Shown: positions 24,759 through 34,684, counted from the stretch's first letter. The stretch: 37,730 nucleotides of DNA from Peribacillus deserti (GCF_002863585.1 NZ_PGUY01000069.1:1-37730); one strand, 5' to 3'. A program made the numbers and translations. Notes: a model not told the origin generated them from the sequence alone.

Positions 24759-25310
24759 TTATCTTTCTATCGGTACTCCATCAATCGGTTCATATGGATT
24801 CGCATCGTTGATGTGGTCATAAAACATGACTCCGTTCAGGTGATCTATTTCATGCTGGAAACATATCGCCGGCAGTCCTTTTAATCGCAGTTTGACCGAT
24901 TCACCCTCTAAAGTAGTGCCTTCAACGGTTACTCGTGCATATCTTGGGACGTATCCTGGAACTTCGCGGTCAACTGATAAGCATCCTTCACCAGCGGTCA
25001 GATAGCTCTTCTCGACAGAGTGGCTCACGATTTTTGGGTTGAACAAAGCATAGCTGATGATGTCTCCTTTTCCATCTGGAACCTGGACTGCTATCATTCT
25101 TTTTGAAACATTAATTTGAGGAGCAGCCAGACCGATACCGGGGCGCAGGCCATACATTCCTGCGATTTCCGGGTTTTGGCTGTTTTGAACATATTCCATC
25201 ATGCTTTTAAGAGTAGCTTTATCTTCCTCGCTCGCAGGAAGAGGGACAGGTTCTGCAACTTTTCTTAAAGTTGGATGTCCTTCCCTTATTATATCTTTCA
25301 TTGTAATCAT
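24759..25310 (-). CDS. defB: Peptide deformylase (DefB/YkrB type)
   Basis: 183 residues from ATG 25310, with GGGGGT upstream. The longer frame from 25334 reads through the binding site. The three deformylase motifs are present: [14 protein letters not shown] (metal-ligand Cys) and HEIDH (two His ligands and catalytic Glu). Long N-terminal spacing (NSQNPE insert) marks the type 2 enzyme of Gram-positives. It removes the formyl group from new proteins. Matches B. subtilis YkrB (184 aa) and its position next to ykrA. Confidence 0.95.
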   Translation of the reverse strand: MITMKDIIREGHPTLRKVAEPVPLPASEEDKATLKSMMEYVQNSQNPEIAGMYGLRPGIGLAAPQINVSKRMIAVQVPDGKGDIISYALFNPKIVSHSVEKSYLTAGEGCLSVDREVPGYVPRYARVTVEGTTLEGESVKLRLKGLPAICFQHEIDHLNGVMFYDHINDANPYEPIDGVPIER

Positions 25311-25414
25311 TCTAATACCCCCATAAAAACACAAAAATATGTACCATTAAGTGTAGCAAATAATCATTTAAAAGTTAATCATTACGGAGTTCTGTTGCAG
25401 TATATCGTGAAAAA

Positions 25415-25440
25415 TTTCAGTCCAGGCAATCACCTGGACT
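25415..25440 (-). terminator. Hairpin after the tiny membrane protein gene
   Basis: AGTCCAGG (25419-25426), six-base loop, CCTGGACT (25433-25440). On the minus strand GAAATTTTT follows, a moderate T-tract. Confidence 0.65.
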
Positions 25441-25471
25441 GGTGGATCTAGAATAAAATGTCAAAGTATTA

Positions 25472-25594
25472 TCAGAAAGGGAAGCATGCACCCACGATAA
25501 TTAGAAGAATAAATAATACAACCAGTAAAGCGAAGCCTCTTCCAAAGCACCGCCCATAGCCTACAGGGTAGCAGTACCCGCCGTATCCGTACAT
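25472..25594 (-). CDS. Tiny transmembrane protein, YjcZ/YkzV sporulation family
   Basis: 40 residues, with AGGAGGAG 6 nt before ATG 25594. Starts Gly/Tyr/Cys-rich ([16 protein letters not shown]) and ends in [20 protein letters not shown], the hallmark hydrophobic block of the Bacillus tiny transmembrane (YjcZ-type) proteins. Relatives are made late in sporulation. A sigma-K-like promoter lies about 80 nt upstream (25676-25702), which fits. The longer frame covering the same DNA (25461-25664) is a shadow. Confidence 0.88.
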   Translation of the reverse strand: MYGYGGYCYPVGYGRCFGRGFALLVVLFILLIIVGACFPF

Positions 25595-25675
25595 AAGAAA
25601 CTCCTCCTGTCTTTTTTCTCCTGATGTCCAGTGACTCTAACAGACAGCCATTTTGGGTGTTCATCAGGTCTAATA

Positions 25676-25702
25676 TAGCCTATGCATATATGACCTAATT
25701 GT
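25676..25702 (-). promoter_or_regulatory. Putative sigma-K promoter
   Basis: On the minus strand AC, a 16-nt spacer, then CATAGGCTA (25676-25684), matching the sigma-K pattern AC-N16-CATAnnnTA. It would drive the tiny transmembrane gene in the mother cell. Confidence 0.5.
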
Positions 25703-25745
25703 GTAGGCAACTGCCTATTTTTACGTATTTTTAGTAAATGCCGTT

Positions 25746-25754
25746 TGTTATAAT
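25746..25754 (+). promoter_or_regulatory. Extended -10 promoter for ykyA
   Basis: TGTTATAAT (25746-25754) fits the extended -10 consensus; no clear -35. It lies 65 nt before the ykyA start. Confidence 0.5.
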
Positions 25755-25818
25755 AAAAGAACAGGCTGAGAGGATTTTAAAAGAAGAATTAGCCTAGTAT
25801 ACCTGTATGGGGGTCAGC

Positions 25819-26463
25819 ATGCTGTTAGAACAGGGTTTGCGTTTAATTAAATGTCTGCTTTTGTTCGCCATTTTGATTGCACTTCAGGGCTGCACAGGTA
25901 AGACCCAGGAAGATAAAATAATTCAGACCCTAGACAAGGCAGCTGCGGCTGAAAAGAATTTTAATAACCTGCAATTTCAGCTTATGGAGCTGGAGAATAA
26001 GGAAAAGCAGCTATATGATCGTATGATCAATACAAACATGCAGGAATATGACAGCATTGTAAATCTTTCAAATAAAGCAATTACTAATATTCAATCCCGA
26101 AATAAAAAGCTGAATCAGGAAAATAAAGTGATGAGCCAGTCAAGGGAAGTTTTTTACGAAATAAAAAAGCCGCTCGGAGAAATGAAAGAAAAAAGGAATG
26201 TGCAGCTTATATATACAATCATGTTAAATAGATATAAGGCGCACGATAAGCTGGTTGAATATTATAGAGAAAGCATTCAGGAGGACCTTGTGCTGTACGA
26301 TATGTTTAAACAGAAGAAACTGGAGTTTGAAGAACTGGAAACCCAGATTGACCAGATCAATCAGCTTTATGATAAAGTGAGAACGGAGAATGACAGATTC
26401 AACAAGTTAACAGACCGGTATAACAAAGAGAGAAAAGCTATTATTGAACAGTACAACAAATGA
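25819..26463 (+). CDS. ykyA: Lipoprotein YkyA-like, coiled-coil
   Basis: 214 residues from ATG 25819 with GGGGG at 25809-25813; an ATG at 25807 overlaps that site. The signal peptide ends with a lipobox LQGC (IALQGCTGK). The mature part is nearly all helix with many Glu, Lys, Gln and Asn, heptad-like, so a long coiled coil. This fits the YkyA family (putative cell-wall-binding lipoprotein) and the position just before pdhA. The function is not established. Confidence 0.82.
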   Translation: MLLEQGLRLIKCLLLFAILIALQGCTGKTQEDKIIQTLDKAAAAEKNFNNLQFQLMELENKEKQLYDRMINTNMQEYDSIVNLSNKAITNIQSRNKKLNQENKVMSQSREVFYEIKKPLGEMKEKRNVQLIYTIMLNRYKAHDKLVEYYRESIQEDLVLYDMFKQKKLEFEELETQIDQINQLYDKVRTENDRFNKLTDRYNKERKAIIEQYNK

Positions 26464-26486
26464 TGGTTTAAATAGGTGATATCACT

Positions 26487-26516
26487 GCGGCATATAGAAT
26501 GCCGCTTATTTTTTTG
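26487..26516 (+). terminator. Terminator after ykyA
   Basis: GCGGCAT (26487-26493), ATAGA loop, ATGCCGC (26499-26505), TTATTTTTTT. Confidence 0.9.
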
Positions 26517-26659
26517 GATTATTTTTGGAATGTCAGGAAAAATTAAATAAGTAAACATTCAATCACATCGTTTTTTGAACAAGTCAATTATTTTTACATA
26601 AGGAGGTTTATATAGTACAGTTAACTTGTCTGATATGTAACAGATGTTAGTTTACCTGT

Positions 26660-26673
26660 TTAAAGCGTTAGCA
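26660..26673. promoter_or_regulatory. cre-like site upstream of pdhA
   Basis: TTAAAGCGTTAGCA matches the CcpA consensus TGWAANCGNTNWCA at 12 of 14 positions, about 44 nt upstream of the pdhA -35. The place suits activation rather than roadblock, but the match is imperfect. Confidence 0.35.
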
Positions 26674-26716
26674 AAAAAACATTTTTTGATGATTTTATCG
26701 ATTGTAAACCTAGTGT

Positions 26717-26746
26717 TTGACTATATTAATTAAGTTGTTGTAAACT
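26717..26746 (+). promoter_or_regulatory. Probable pdhA promoter and long leader
   Basis: TTGACT (26717-26722), 18-nt spacer, TAAACT (26741-26746). The mRNA leader would be about 205 nt. AAGGAGG at about 26601 is an unused binding site with no reading frame worth the name after it. The remainder of 26517-26958 is AT-rich. Confidence 0.5.
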
Positions 26747-26925
26747 GATAAAGGAAAATAAAGCATTGTATCATTATTAAAATTGATTTTATAGATACAG
26801 GGTTAATTCAACAGCATGACAATAAGCGGGGATGTTTCGCTCCTACATATAGTGGAAAATAGTGTATTGGCTGTAAAATAGGGTGGATATCCTAGACTTT
26901 AATATCATGTAAATGCTTTATATAA

Positions 26926-28077
<1,152 letters not shown>

Positions 28078-28080
28078 GCC

Positions 28081-29058
28081 ATGGCTCAAATGACAATGGT
28101 TCAAGCAATCAATGATGCATTGCGCAATGAACTCAAAAACGATCCAAATGTATTGTTATTTGGAGAAGACGTAGGTGTAAACGGCGGTGTGTTCCGTGTA
28201 ACTGACGGACTTCAAAAAGAATTCGGTGAAGATAAAGTATTTGATACTCCGCTTGCTGAATCTGGTATCGGCGGTCTGGCTATCGGTCTTTCCCTTCAAG
28301 GATTCCGTCCGGTTCCTGAAATCCAGTTCTTCGGATTCGTATTTGAAGTAATGGATTCCATTGCCGGCCAAATGTCACGTATGCGCTACCGTTCTGGCGG
28401 CCGCTACAATATGCCTATTACAGTGCGCTCTCCATTCGGGGGCGGCGTTCATACTCCTGAACTTCACTCAGACAGCTTAGAAGGCCTTATGGCTCAAACA
28501 CCAGGATTAAAAGTGGTTATCCCATCATCTCCATATGATGCAAAAGGACTTTTAATTTCATCAATCCGTGATAACGATCCAGTTATCTTCCTTGAGCACT
28601 TGAAATTATACCGTGCTTTCCGTGAAGAGGTTCCTGAAGAAGAGTATACTCTTCCAATCGGTAAAGCAGCTGTAAAACGTGAAGGTTCTGACCTTTCTAT
28701 CATCACTTACGGAGCTATGGTTCACGAATCTCTTAAGGCTGCTGAAGAGCTTGAAAAAGAAGGCCACTCAGTTGAGGTTATTGATCTTCGTACAATCATG
28801 CCTCTTGATGTTGATACAATCATTGCTTCTGTTGAGAAAACGGGCCGTGCGATTGTTGTACAAGAAGCACAGCGCCAGGCTGGTATCGCTAGTAATGTAA
28901 TCAGCGAAATCATGGAGCGTGCGGTATTAAGCCTTGAAGCACCTGTATTGCGTGTTGCGGCTGCAGATACTGTATATGCATTCTCTCAAGCAGAATCAGT
29001 ATGGCTTCCAAACTATAAAGATGTCATTGAAACTGCTAAAAAAGTTCTTAACTTTTAA
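28081..29058 (+). CDS. pdhB: Pyruvate dehydrogenase E1 beta subunit
   Basis: 325 residues, starting 3 nt after the pdhA stop, with AAAGGAG inside the end of pdhA. Transketolase-like pyrimidine domain ([32 protein letters not shown]) and C-terminal domain. It forms the alpha2-beta2 E1 enzyme with PdhA; the two overlap in translation signals and must be co-expressed in equal amounts. Confidence 0.97.
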   Translation: MAQMTMVQAINDALRNELKNDPNVLLFGEDVGVNGGVFRVTDGLQKEFGEDKVFDTPLAESGIGGLAIGLSLQGFRPVPEIQFFGFVFEVMDSIAGQMSRMRYRSGGRYNMPITVRSPFGGGVHTPELHSDSLEGLMAQTPGLKVVIPSSPYDAKGLLISSIRDNDPVIFLEHLKLYRAFREEVPEEEYTLPIGKAAVKREGSDLSIITYGAMVHESLKAAEELEKEGHSVEVIDLRTIMPLDVDTIIASVEKTGRAIVVQEAQRQAGIASNVISEIMERAVLSLEAPVLRVAAADTVYAFSQAESVWLPNYKDVIETAKKVLNF

Positions 29059-29077
29059 TCTTTAGCTTTCATTGTGT

Positions 29078-29111
29078 AAAAAGCTCTCTCGAATTCAAAC
29101 AGAGAGCTTTT
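29078..29111 (+). terminator. Intra-operon hairpin between pdhB and pdhC
   Basis: AAAAGCTCTCT (29079-29089) pairs with AGAGAGCTTTT (29101-29111). It looks like a terminator with a short T-tract and lies in the 148-nt gap before pdhC. It could reduce readthrough or stabilise the pdhAB mRNA. Confidence 0.7.
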
Positions 29112-29206
29112 GCATGGGAATGGAAGAATGAAAAAGTTTTAAGAAAAGTTAGTTTATATTATTTTCAATCAAAAAGAATTTACGATAATATTAGGAGGTC
29201 AAATCC

Positions 29207-30523
29207 ATGGCATTTCAATTTAAGCTTCCGGACATCGGTGAAGGTATCCGCGAAGGCGAAATAGTGAAATGGTTTGTAAAACCTGGAGATAAAGTACAAG
29301 AAGACGATGTTTTGTGCGAAGTGCAAAACGATAAAGCGGTAGTAGAAATTCCGTCCCCAGTTGAAGGTACTGTATTAGAAGTTAAGGTAGACGAAGGCAC
29401 TGTTGCCGTTGTTGGCGACGTGTTAATTACGTTTGATGCACCTGGCTATGAAGACCTTCAATTCAAAGGTGACGATCATGGTGACGAAGGTGCCAAGGCT
29501 ACTGAAGAACAAGTTCAGTCTACAGGCGAAGCTGGCCAGGACGTCCAGAAGGAAGAGACAGCAGCACCAGCAGCTCAAGCTGATGTGGATCCTAACCGCC
29601 GTATCATCGCTATGCCGTCTGTTCGTAAATACGCACGTGAAAAAGGTGTTGATATCCGCCTAGTTTCTGGATCTGGCGACAACAACCGTATCCTTAAAGG
29701 TGACATTGATGCATTCTCACAAGGCGGACAAGCAGCACCAGCAGCCGCTGAAACTGCAGCACCTGCAGCTAAAGAAGAAAAAGCAGCAGCACCTGCAGCC
29801 GCAGCAATCCCAGAAGGCGAATTCCCAGAGACTCGCGAGAAAATGAGCGGAATCCGTAAAGCCATCGCTAAGGCAATGGTTAATTCTAAGCACACAGCTC
29901 CACACGTTACATTAATGGATGAAATTGATGTGACTAAACTTGTTGCACACCGCAAGAAGTTCAAAGAAGTGGCTGCTGCAAAAGGAATCAAGCTTACATT
30001 CCTTCCGTATGTAGTAAAAGCATTAACCAGTGCATTGCGTGAATTCCCTGCGTTGAACACATCTATTGATGATGCAACAAGCGAAATCGTTCACAAGCAT
30101 TACTACAACATCGGTATCGCTGCTGATACTGAAAAAGGTCTTCTTGTTCCTGTCGTTAAAAATGCGGACCGCAAATCAGTATTCGCTGTTTCTAACGAAA
30201 TCAATGAGCTTGCTGGTAAAGCACGCGATGGTAAATTAGCTCCTGCAGAAATGAAAGGCGCTTCTTGCACAATCAGCAACATCGGTTCTGCTGGCGGACA
30301 ATGGTTCACTCCTGTAATCAACCATCCTGAGGTTGCAATCCTTGGTATCGGCCGTATTGCAGAAAAGCCAGTTGTTCTAAACGGTGAAATCGTTGCTGCA
30401 CCAGTATTGGCTCTATCTTTAAGCTTTGACCACCGTATGATTGACGGAGCTACTGCTCAGAATGCATTGAACCATATCAAACGTCTATTGAACGACCCAG
30501 AACTATTGTTAATGGAGGGGTAA
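29207..30523 (+). CDS. pdhC: Dihydrolipoamide acetyltransferase E2 of PDH
   Basis: 438 residues, TTAGGAGGT before the ATG. One N-terminal lipoyl domain with the lipoylated Lys43 ([10 protein letters not shown]), an acidic Ala/Gln-rich linker, the E1/E3-binding domain ([14 protein letters not shown], about residues 130-170), a long Ala/Pro linker (about 175-205), then the catalytic acyltransferase domain ending in [10 protein letters not shown] with catalytic His. Only one lipoyl domain, as in B. subtilis. It forms the complex core. Confidence 0.97.
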   Translation: MAFQFKLPDIGEGIREGEIVKWFVKPGDKVQEDDVLCEVQNDKAVVEIPSPVEGTVLEVKVDEGTVAVVGDVLITFDAPGYEDLQFKGDDHGDEGAKATEEQVQSTGEAGQDVQKEETAAPAAQADVDPNRRIIAMPSVRKYAREKGVDIRLVSGSGDNNRILKGDIDAFSQGGQAAPAAAETAAPAAKEEKAAAPAAAAIPEGEFPETREKMSGIRKAIAKAMVNSKHTAPHVTLMDEIDVTKLVAHRKKFKEVAAAKGIKLTFLPYVVKALTSALREFPALNTSIDDATSEIVHKHYYNIGIAADTEKGLLVPVVKNADRKSVFAVSNEINELAGKARDGKLAPAEMKGASCTISNIGSAGGQWFTPVINHPEVAILGIGRIAEKPVVLNGEIVAAPVLALSLSFDHRMIDGATAQNALNHIKRLLNDPELLLMEG

Positions 30524-30526
30524 CAA

Positions 30527-31936
30527 ATGGTAGTAGGAGATTTCCCAATTGAAACAGATACTCTTGTCATAGGCGCAGGCCCTGGGGGCTATGTAGCTGC
30601 TATCCGTGCAGCACAGCTGGGACAAAAAGTAACAATCGTAGAAAAAGCAAATATGGGCGGAGTCTGCTTAAATGTTGGCTGTATCCCATCAAAAGCTTTG
30701 ATCACTGCTGGACACCGTTATGAGCATGCTCTTCACTCAGAAGACATTGGGGTTATTGCAGAGAATGTGAAGGTTGACTTCTCTAAAGTTCAAGCTTGGA
30801 AAGCTAGCGTAGTAAACAAGCTTACTGGCGGTGTTGAAGGCCTTCTTAAAGGAAACAAAGTTAACATCGTTCGCGGTGAAGCTTATTTTGTAGACGAAAA
30901 CAGCATCCGTGTTATGGATGATAATTCTGCACAGACTTACACGTTCAAGAATGCGATTATTGCTACAGGTTCAACTCCAATTGAACTGCCTGCATTCAAA
31001 TATTCTAACCGTGTAATCAACTCTACTGGTGCACTTGCACTTAAAGAAATTCCTAAATCAATGGTTGTAATCGGCGGAGGCTACATTGGTACAGAGCTTG
31101 GCGGAGCATACGCTAACTTTGGAACAAAAGTTACAATCCTTGAAGGTATGGATGATATCCTTGCCGGTTTTGAAAAGCAAATGTCTTCATTGGTTGCGAA
31201 GAACCTTAAGAAAAAAGGTGTAGAAATCGTAACTAAAGCCTTGGCTAAAGGTGTTGAAGAAAGCGAAAACGGCGTAGTAGTAACTTACGAAGCTAAAGGC
31301 GAAACTAAAACAGTGGAAGCTGACTACGTTCTAGTAACTGTAGGAAGACGTCCAAACACTGAAGAACTTGGCCTAGAGCAAATCAACGTTAAAAAGTCTG
31401 AAAGAGGACTTATTGAAATCGACAAGCAGTGCCGTACAAGCGTTAAGAACATCTTTGCAATCGGTGATATCGTCGAAGGACCGCCACTTGCACACAAAGC
31501 TTCTTACGAAGGTAAAATCGCTGCTGAAGCAATTGGCGGACACCCTGCAGAAATCGATTACCTTGCAATCCCAGCTGTAGTATTCTCAGATCCTGAATTG
31601 GCATCTGTAGGCTACACTGAAAAGCAAGCCAAAGAAGAAGGCCTTGATATCGTTGCTGCTAAATTCCCATTTGCAGCTAACGGGCGTGCATTGTCTCTAA
31701 ACAGCACTGACGGATTCATGAAACTGATCACTACCAAAGAAGACGGCGTAGTTATCGGTGCACAAATCGCAGGTGCTGGTGCTTCTGACATGATTTCTGA
31801 GCTAAGTCTAGCAATCGAAGCTGGTATGACAGCTGAAGATATCGCAATGACTATCCACGCTCACCCAACACTTGGTGAAATCACTATGGAAACAGCAGAA
31901 GTTGCTTTAGGAATGCCAATCCATATCATTAAATAA
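30527..31936 (+). CDS. pdhD: Dihydrolipoamide dehydrogenase E3 of PDH
   Basis: 469 residues, beginning 3 nt after pdhC with GGAGGGG overlapping its end. FAD motif [10 protein letters not shown], redox disulfide [13 protein letters not shown] motif [10 protein letters not shown], and the C-terminal catalytic HAHPTLGE. Reoxidises the E2 lipoyl arm, reducing NAD+. Last gene of the operon, and in Bacillus also shared with other 2-oxoacid complexes. Confidence 0.97.
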   Translation: MVVGDFPIETDTLVIGAGPGGYVAAIRAAQLGQKVTIVEKANMGGVCLNVGCIPSKALITAGHRYEHALHSEDIGVIAENVKVDFSKVQAWKASVVNKLTGGVEGLLKGNKVNIVRGEAYFVDENSIRVMDDNSAQTYTFKNAIIATGSTPIELPAFKYSNRVINSTGALALKEIPKSMVVIGGGYIGTELGGAYANFGTKVTILEGMDDILAGFEKQMSSLVAKNLKKKGVEIVTKALAKGVEESENGVVVTYEAKGETKTVEADYVLVTVGRRPNTEELGLEQINVKKSERGLIEIDKQCRTSVKNIFAIGDIVEGPPLAHKASYEGKIAAEAIGGHPAEIDYLAIPAVVFSDPELASVGYTEKQAKEEGLDIVAAKFPFAANGRALSLNSTDGFMKLITTKEDGVVIGAQIAGAGASDMISELSLAIEAGMTAEDIAMTIHAHPTLGEITMETAEVALGMPIHIIK

Positions 31937-31948
31937 TTGAACATCAAA

Positions 31949-31983
31949 AACACCCTTGCCGGATCCGGCAAGGGTGTTTTTTT
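31949..31983 (+). terminator. Terminator of the pdh operon
   Basis: AACACCCTTGCCGG (31949-31962) pairs perfectly with CCGGCAAGGGTGTT, followed by a T-run. Confidence 0.94.
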
Positions 31984-32113
31984 ATGAACTGGAAGGGGCG
32001 CTGACCAGGGTATTGGTGACCCTTTGCTGCAAATGAATCCTCATGAAAATGTCCAAGCTGTAATACACATAATATATGAAGATTCAGGATAGGCGAATTG
32101 GAGCTGAGGACAC

Positions 32114-32365
32114 TTGAAAAGTTATATAGTCTTCCTTTTCCAGACCATAGTCTGGAGTGGATACACACTGGCCGAATGGCTTTCCAACCATGACCGGATT
32201 GTCTACAAAATCACCATGTTCATCATCTTCTGCTACCTCGCACTCATCATAGGAAAAACCATCTTAAAATCCAACAAACGAACACTCATCATCACATGTA
32301 CAAGCCTGGTGTGCCATGGCTTGATCACTCTTTGTCTGCATAGTTTTGTGCCGGTGCGGGTTTGA
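32114..32365 (+). CDS. Small two- or three-span membrane protein
   Basis: 83 residues from TTG 32114, with GGAG at 32100-32103 at a slightly long distance. Hydrophobic segments near residues 4-20, 33-50 and 56-75, separated by short basic loops. I do not recognise the family. In B. subtilis the place between pdhD and speA holds the lipoprotein gene slp; this product has no lipobox and is not Slp. Moderate support only. Confidence 0.55.
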   Translation: MKSYIVFLFQTIVWSGYTLAEWLSNHDRIVYKITMFIIFCYLALIIGKTILKSNKRTLIITCTSLVCHGLITLCLHSFVPVRV

Positions 32366-32418
32366 TTAGGTTTGTGGTCGTGAGATTATTATGTTTGTCT
32401 TAAATAATCAGGGCTTGG

Positions 32419-32466
32419 CCTTGAAATAATTAATTAATCTGTGAATGCCTTGCAATAATTAATTGG
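32419..32466. repeat. Two direct repeats downstream of the NERD gene
   Basis: CCTTGAAATAATTAATT (32419) and CCTTGCAATAATTAATT (32448) share 16 of 17 bases with a 29-nt step. They lie just past the stop of the minus-strand NERD gene. Confidence 0.7.
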
Positions 32467-32486
32467 TCGAGTGGGGTTATTGAATT

Positions 32487-33458
32487 TTACTTTGAGGCAG
32501 GGGGCTGGTGGTAGACTGTGCCTTTTGTGGAGCCTGTGGTGGGGAGGTTCATTGTGGCTAGTAATCTTGATGCAATATGCCTTGAGTTCAAGTTAATAAA
32601 CTTTCTAAATTGACTATTTGTAAAGGTTCCGTTAAAAAGCATAAAATAATCCTCAACAGCTTTAATGTGAGCATCTTTAGAATATAGGCAGCATTTGCTG
32701 CAAAACCACGTACGTTTTACTCGCTCCATCAAGTTATGTTTACATCCGGGACAATACACCCCTTTAACAAGCTCATCTTCATGAATTTTATATTTTTCTA
32801 ACACATTAATATTTAAGACTGTATGATTGTGAACTATCGCTTCCTTTAATTGATTCAAGTTATGTAGATTTATTAATTTTTTTGTGTAAATGTTTTTGTA
32901 TTCATTTATTTTTGTGAGCAGTTTTGCTGCATGACAAACTCTTTCTATGCTCGTTGGATATTCAGGTGAGGACTTTATGATGGATGAAGGGTTGCTTACT
33001 ACCACTAAATTTTCGACTGGTATAGAAGGATAGCCATTCAATTGTAGCCAGGACATGAACTGGAACCGTTGACGTTCTGATTGAAGGATAGGATCAGGAA
33101 ACCCCTGTTCTTTGTTATTATAAGTCCGAATAAGCTGACTATAATTCCCTTCAAAATATAAAGTCCCCGAGATATTTTTAATTTCTAGGATTAGAGCAAA
33201 GTAAGGGGAGAGTATAAGAGAATCAACTTGAAAGTAATATCCTTCTATAAACAGCCTTACATCATGAAAAATAAAATAATCTTTATGAGGCAGCTGATTC
33301 AAATAATACTCTATGGACTGTTCTCCCTTATATCCTGCCAGCCTTTTTGATAATTCTGCTTCGATAATTGAACGCTTCGGGTGATTGTTGCTCAACCTCC
33401 TTAACAATGTTTCGGTTTTGATTACCATATCGGGAACTTGTCTAACTTTTATAATCAC
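32487..33458 (-). CDS. NERD-domain nuclease-like protein with C-terminal zinc ribbon
   Basis: 323 residues from GTG 33458, with AGGAG 8 nt upstream; an earlier GTG at 33467 abuts that site. The NERD domain (about residues 40-150) shows GYKGEQSIEYYL, then QVDSLILSPYFALILEIKN, whose Asp...Glu-x-Lys matches the restriction-nuclease-type metal site. The last third has CPGC...CSKC, a zinc-binding pair, and helices. Proteins like this are widespread in Bacillus, and the role (DNA processing or defence) is not established. It stands alone and is flanked on both sides by short AT-rich direct repeats, suggesting an accessory insertion. Confidence 0.85.
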   Translation of the reverse strand: MIIKVRQVPDMVIKTETLLRRLSNNHPKRSIIEAELSKRLAGYKGEQSIEYYLNQLPHKDYFIFHDVRLFIEGYYFQVDSLILSPYFALILEIKNISGTLYFEGNYSQLIRTYNNKEQGFPDPILQSERQRFQFMSWLQLNGYPSIPVENLVVVSNPSSIIKSSPEYPTSIERVCHAAKLLTKINEYKNIYTKKLINLHNLNQLKEAIVHNHTVLNINVLEKYKIHEDELVKGVYCPGCKHNLMERVKRTWFCSKCCLYSKDAHIKAVEDYFMLFNGTFTNSQFRKFINLNSRHIASRLLATMNLPTTGSTKGTVYHQPPASK

Positions 33459-33510
33459 ATAGATCACTCCTGTTTATGGTTCATATTACTTCCTTATAAG
33501 GGGAGCTGAA

Positions 33511-33697
33511 AAATAATTGTAACGTATAACGAAATAATTGCTACGTATAGCCAAATAATTGTAGCGTATAAAAAATTAATTGCGCTAAACCTCATTTTCA
33601 ATCGGAACTAAAGCATCCGCTAACAATTTATTGCGCGTATATTCGTAAATTGCGTTAAGCAAATCAAATATGCGCTAAGTAATATCTATTTGCGCGG
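33511..33697. repeat. Short direct repeats with about 21-nt period, upstream of the NERD gene
   Basis: AAATAATTG at 33511, 33532 and 33553, and AATTAATTG ending at 33582: four units at exactly 21-nt steps, three of them followed by an ACGTATA-like tail. Further on, TTGCGC, TTGCGT, ATGCGC and TTGCGC start at 33631, 33650, 33670 and 33690, steps of 19-20 nt. No gene is seen in this 330-bp gap. Confidence 0.75.
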
Positions 33698-33790
33698 AGG
33701 CAGTAACACAATACCTTATTAAGAACCTCACCCTAGGAACTGCAGAATCCGCTGCCAAATCAAAACAGCCGCGCCTGCGGCTGTGGCCCC

Positions 33791-34225
33791 TTATCTCCTT
33801 GGATAGTAATACATGACCCGCCCGTTAAAGAGGTGGAGTTCGCCTTTTAGTTTTTTGGCGAGGAATTTGCTGAATTCGTTGGCTTTTCCTTTGTCCCCAA
33901 AGGTGGAGGACTCGGGCAGGGTGATTTGTATGTAAGATTGAATTTTCTCTGTTTCGTCGTCTAAGAGGATTTTTTCTGTGGAGACTCCTAGAATGATATG
34001 TTTGTAGCGGTCTTCTCTAGATGCTAGGTAAAACCAACCGCTGGAGTCCTCGGGAGTTTCTTTGATTTCATATGGAAAGGCTTTGTCGCTGTAATTCCAT
34101 TCTACCTGCTTGCCCGTCTTCGAGGTGATGTCTTTATAGTAGCGGAACCATTCTTTTAATTCATCAAGAGTGACGGTTTGCTGGGTGGAGCTGTCCACAA
34201 GTTTAATGTATGCGTTTTCAGACAT
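33791..34225 (-). CDS. DUF1885-like protein
   Basis: 144 residues from ATG 34225, with AAGGAGG upstream; the longer frame from 34267 runs through this site. It starts MSENAYIKLVDSS and has LKEWFRYYKDITSKTGKQVEW, which I associate with the DUF1885 family known from Bacillus structures, an all-soluble alpha/beta protein. No catalytic motif is visible and the function is unknown. Convergent to nothing; it lies between the repeat array and SR1. Confidence 0.7.
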   Translation of the reverse strand: MSENAYIKLVDSSTQQTVTLDELKEWFRYYKDITSKTGKQVEWNYSDKAFPYEIKETPEDSSGWFYLASREDRYKHIILGVSTEKILLDDETEKIQSYIQITLPESSTFGDKGKANEFSKFLAKKLKGELHLFNGRVMYYYPRR

Positions 34226-34411
34226 AACAACTACCTCCTTATATTTAACTAATTTTAACACTGCCATAACTATTTTTACATTATTTTTAGGTCAAACAAA
34301 AAGGGACTGCCATAAAAATCTTATTAAATATATACATACTTTTACAAAAGTATGACTAATTCAACATGAAAAATGGGCAGTATTTTTGTGAATGTTACAT
34401 ACAATTAACCC

Positions 34412-34440
34412 TTGATTTTTTAAAAGTGATATATTATTAT
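34412..34440 (+). promoter_or_regulatory. SR1 promoter
   Basis: TTGATT (34412-34417), 17-nt spacer, TATTAT (34435-34440). Transcription would begin near 34447. Confidence 0.65.
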
Positions 34441-34453
34441 AGATTTATAAGGT

Positions 34454-34467
34454 ATAAAGCGCTTTCA
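34454..34467. promoter_or_regulatory. cre-like CcpA site in the SR1 gene
   Basis: ATAAAGCGCTTTCA has the core AAAGCGCTTTCA and matches 12 of 14 consensus positions. It lies just downstream of the predicted start of transcription, where CcpA would block elongation. SR1 in B. subtilis is under CcpN and CcpA control. Confidence 0.6.
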
Positions 34468-34506
34468 TAATGAGTGACCAAAACATTTTAAAAGGGGTTT
34501 GAAAAT

Positions 34507-34635
34507 ATGGGGATTATTGTTTGTCAAACTTGCAACACAACTATTGATCATTATGAGGATGAAAAGGTAAATGTTCTGTATTCGGCAAAGTGCGATTGCT
34601 GCCACAGTGATGAACAGAGGCAGGAAACAAGATAA
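34507..34635 (+). CDS. SR1P peptide
   Basis: 42 residues from ATG 34507, with AAAAGGGG 9 nt upstream. MGIIVCQTCNTTIDHYEDEK and the later Cys cluster (Cys29, Cys31, Cys32) follow the pattern of B. subtilis SR1P (MGTIVCQ start, central EDEKV-LY block). In B. subtilis the peptide binds glyceraldehyde-3-phosphate dehydrogenase A and stimulates its association with RNase J1, whose gene is at 21135-22802 here. Confidence 0.9.
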   Translation: MGIIVCQTCNTTIDHYEDEKVNVLYSAKCDCCHSDEQRQETR

Positions 34636-34644
34636 ATAAATATA

Positions 34645-34684
34645 AAAAAAACCTTGCCCGGCTTATGCCTGACAAGGTTTTTTT
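34645..34684. terminator. Shared terminator of SR1 and speA
   Basis: AAACCTTG...GGC, TTAT loop, GCC...CAAGGTTT, T-run on the plus strand and A-run on the left. It ends SR1 and, from the other side, speA, whose stop codon begins at its edge. Confidence 0.88.

Larger units (their letters stand above)
34447..34684 (+). ncRNA. sr1: Dual-function small RNA SR1
   Basis: Predicted transcript of about 240 nt from the promoter above to the strong terminator. It encodes an SR1P-like peptide and lies between the pdh operon and speA, exactly as in B. subtilis, where SR1 (about 205 nt) represses translation of ahrC mRNA by pairing and also encodes SR1P. The start of transcription is inferred from the -10 box, not measured. 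The pairing region with ahrC was not tested here. Confidence 0.75.

Noticed and set aside
25461-25664. 67-residue frame over the tiny transmembrane gene
   Set aside because: It overlaps a better-supported 40-residue gene with a strong binding site and a family hallmark in another frame.
26595-26660. Leader peptide in front of pdhA at the AAGGAGG near 26601
   Set aside because: No start codon lies at a usable distance; the next TTG opens a four-codon frame.
33511-33697. CRISPR-like array
   Set aside because: Units are 6-9 nt with 19-21 nt period, not 25-40 nt repeats with unique spacers, and there are no cas genes.
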